Positions 5,899 through 6,243 of a DNA stretch of 6,243 nt are shown in pieces. The stretch's first letter is position 1; the number at the start of each line of letters is the position of its first letter. The notes under the pieces are model-generated. The model ran no database searches. It was not told the origin of the DNA and was given only the letters and a program-made list of their open reading frames with translations. Made by a program: the position numbers and the translations under genes. Source of the DNA: CAG-826 sp964504595 (lineage in GTDB: Bacteria; Bacillota_I; Bacilli_A; RFN20; CAG-826); contig CAZDEE010000032.1 in assembly GCA_964504595.1 (NCBI GenBank), forward strand, positions 1 through 6,243. Reading direction: 5' to 3'.

Positions 5899-6243
5899 AT
5901 GAAAACATTATTTGAACAACAAGGTGTACAGTACGAAATTCAGGGCGATTACAAATTACCTTGTGTTACATTATCAAACAATAGCAATTGTGAAATCGGT
6001 GTATGGGCAGAACGGCATGGACGGTATCTTAAAGAACATCACAAGGTTAGATATTACAATTTGCTGACGGCAGGAACGCTCGATAGCCACCTTTCCGACA
6101 TCGAAAGTCAAGCACAAGAAATATTTGAACAGACGGTAAAATCACTTGCCGAAAAAGAGAATGTTACAGAAAATTTGAAAGCAACTTTGCCTATGGATTG
6201 GGTACGAAAGATGAATAATATCCGTAACCGAGCAACTGAAATT
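5899..6243 (+). CDS. tnpV: TnpV-family mobile-element protein (3' end beyond window)
   Basis: The frame is open for 115 codons to the window edge, in register with the last base. The protein matches the TnpV family known from Tn4451-type and other Clostridia mobilizable or integrative elements. Visible marks are MKTLFEQQG at the N-terminus, GDYKLP at 16-21, IGVWAERHGRYLKEHH at 33-48, the YNLLTAGTLDSHL segment at 53-65, a helical stretch SQAQEIFEQTVKSLAEKE, and PMDWVRKMNNIRNRA near the end (98-112). The usual family length is about 115-125 residues, so little is missing. TnpV is commonly found beside recombinase or mobilization genes; its biochemical role is not established, and it is probably cytosolic. 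The ribosome site AAGGAGG at 5886-5892, six bases upstream, fixes the start. Base and codon use is GC-richer than in the genes to the left, supporting acquisition as part of a mobile element. Confidence 0.88.
   Translation, partial: MKTLFEQQGVQYEIQGDYKLPCVTLSNNSNCEIGVWAERHGRYLKEHHKVRYYNLLTAGTLDSHLSDIESQAQEIFEQTVKSLAEKENVTENLKATLPMDWVRKMNNIRNRATEI

Noticed and set aside
1..6243. CRISPR array, tRNA or rRNA genes
   Set aside because: No regularly spaced repeats of 23-37 bases and no cloverleaf or conserved rRNA sequence were seen on either strand.

Overview
This is a very AT-rich window, by eye about three quarters A+T up to position ~5,700. The genes use the standard bacterial code: Trp is TGG, and no gene needs TGA as a sense codon. 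Strong AGGAGG-type ribosome sites, a lipobox lipoprotein and secreted Ig-like proteins point to a low-GC Bacillota, plausibly a gut-associated Erysipelotrichia-, RF39- or Clostridia-like lineage. That placement is an inference from composition and protein families.

Layout, left to right. (1) Positions 1-24 hold the first eight codons of a probable leftward gene, with a good ribosome site partly buried in a 9-bp hairpin. (2) Positions 25-359 are a divergent regulatory region. It contains two small palindromes, an extended -10 promoter and five tandem copies of the pentamer AGTAT just before the next ribosome site. (3) Positions 360-2383 are a two-gene operon: an AAA15/RloA-type ATPase followed 3 nt later by an RloB (TOPRIM-like) partner. 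This is the composition of RloAB/AbiL-type phage-defence pairs and is analogous to the ATPase-TOPRIM pairs of PARIS and OLD systems. The RloB gene is split by a one-base register change at an A8 tract; the rest of the protein is intact in the -1 frame as far as position 2383. (4) Positions 2384-2750 are a gene-free AT-rich spacer with a weak terminator and the promoter of the next unit. (5) Positions 2751-5689 are a two-gene exported-protein unit: a secreted protein with a bacterial Ig-like (BIG2) domain, then a lipoprotein with a Ser/Thr/Asn-rich linker, an InlB-type repeat and a C-terminal DUF6273-like domain. (6) From about 5,700 base composition shifts towards higher GC. There follow a short orphan reading frame, a strong intrinsic terminator and the start of a TnpV-family mobile-element gene that runs off the right edge.

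The most interesting points are these. The defence operon carries two slippage-prone tracts, a pentamer repeat in the leader and A8 in the effector gene, which together suggest phase-variable or recoded expression. The lipoprotein's C-terminus has the C-type-lectin-like, NNY-codon-rich look of a diversity-generating-retroelement target, although no reverse transcriptase or template repeat is in view. The right end looks like the edge of an inserted mobile element.
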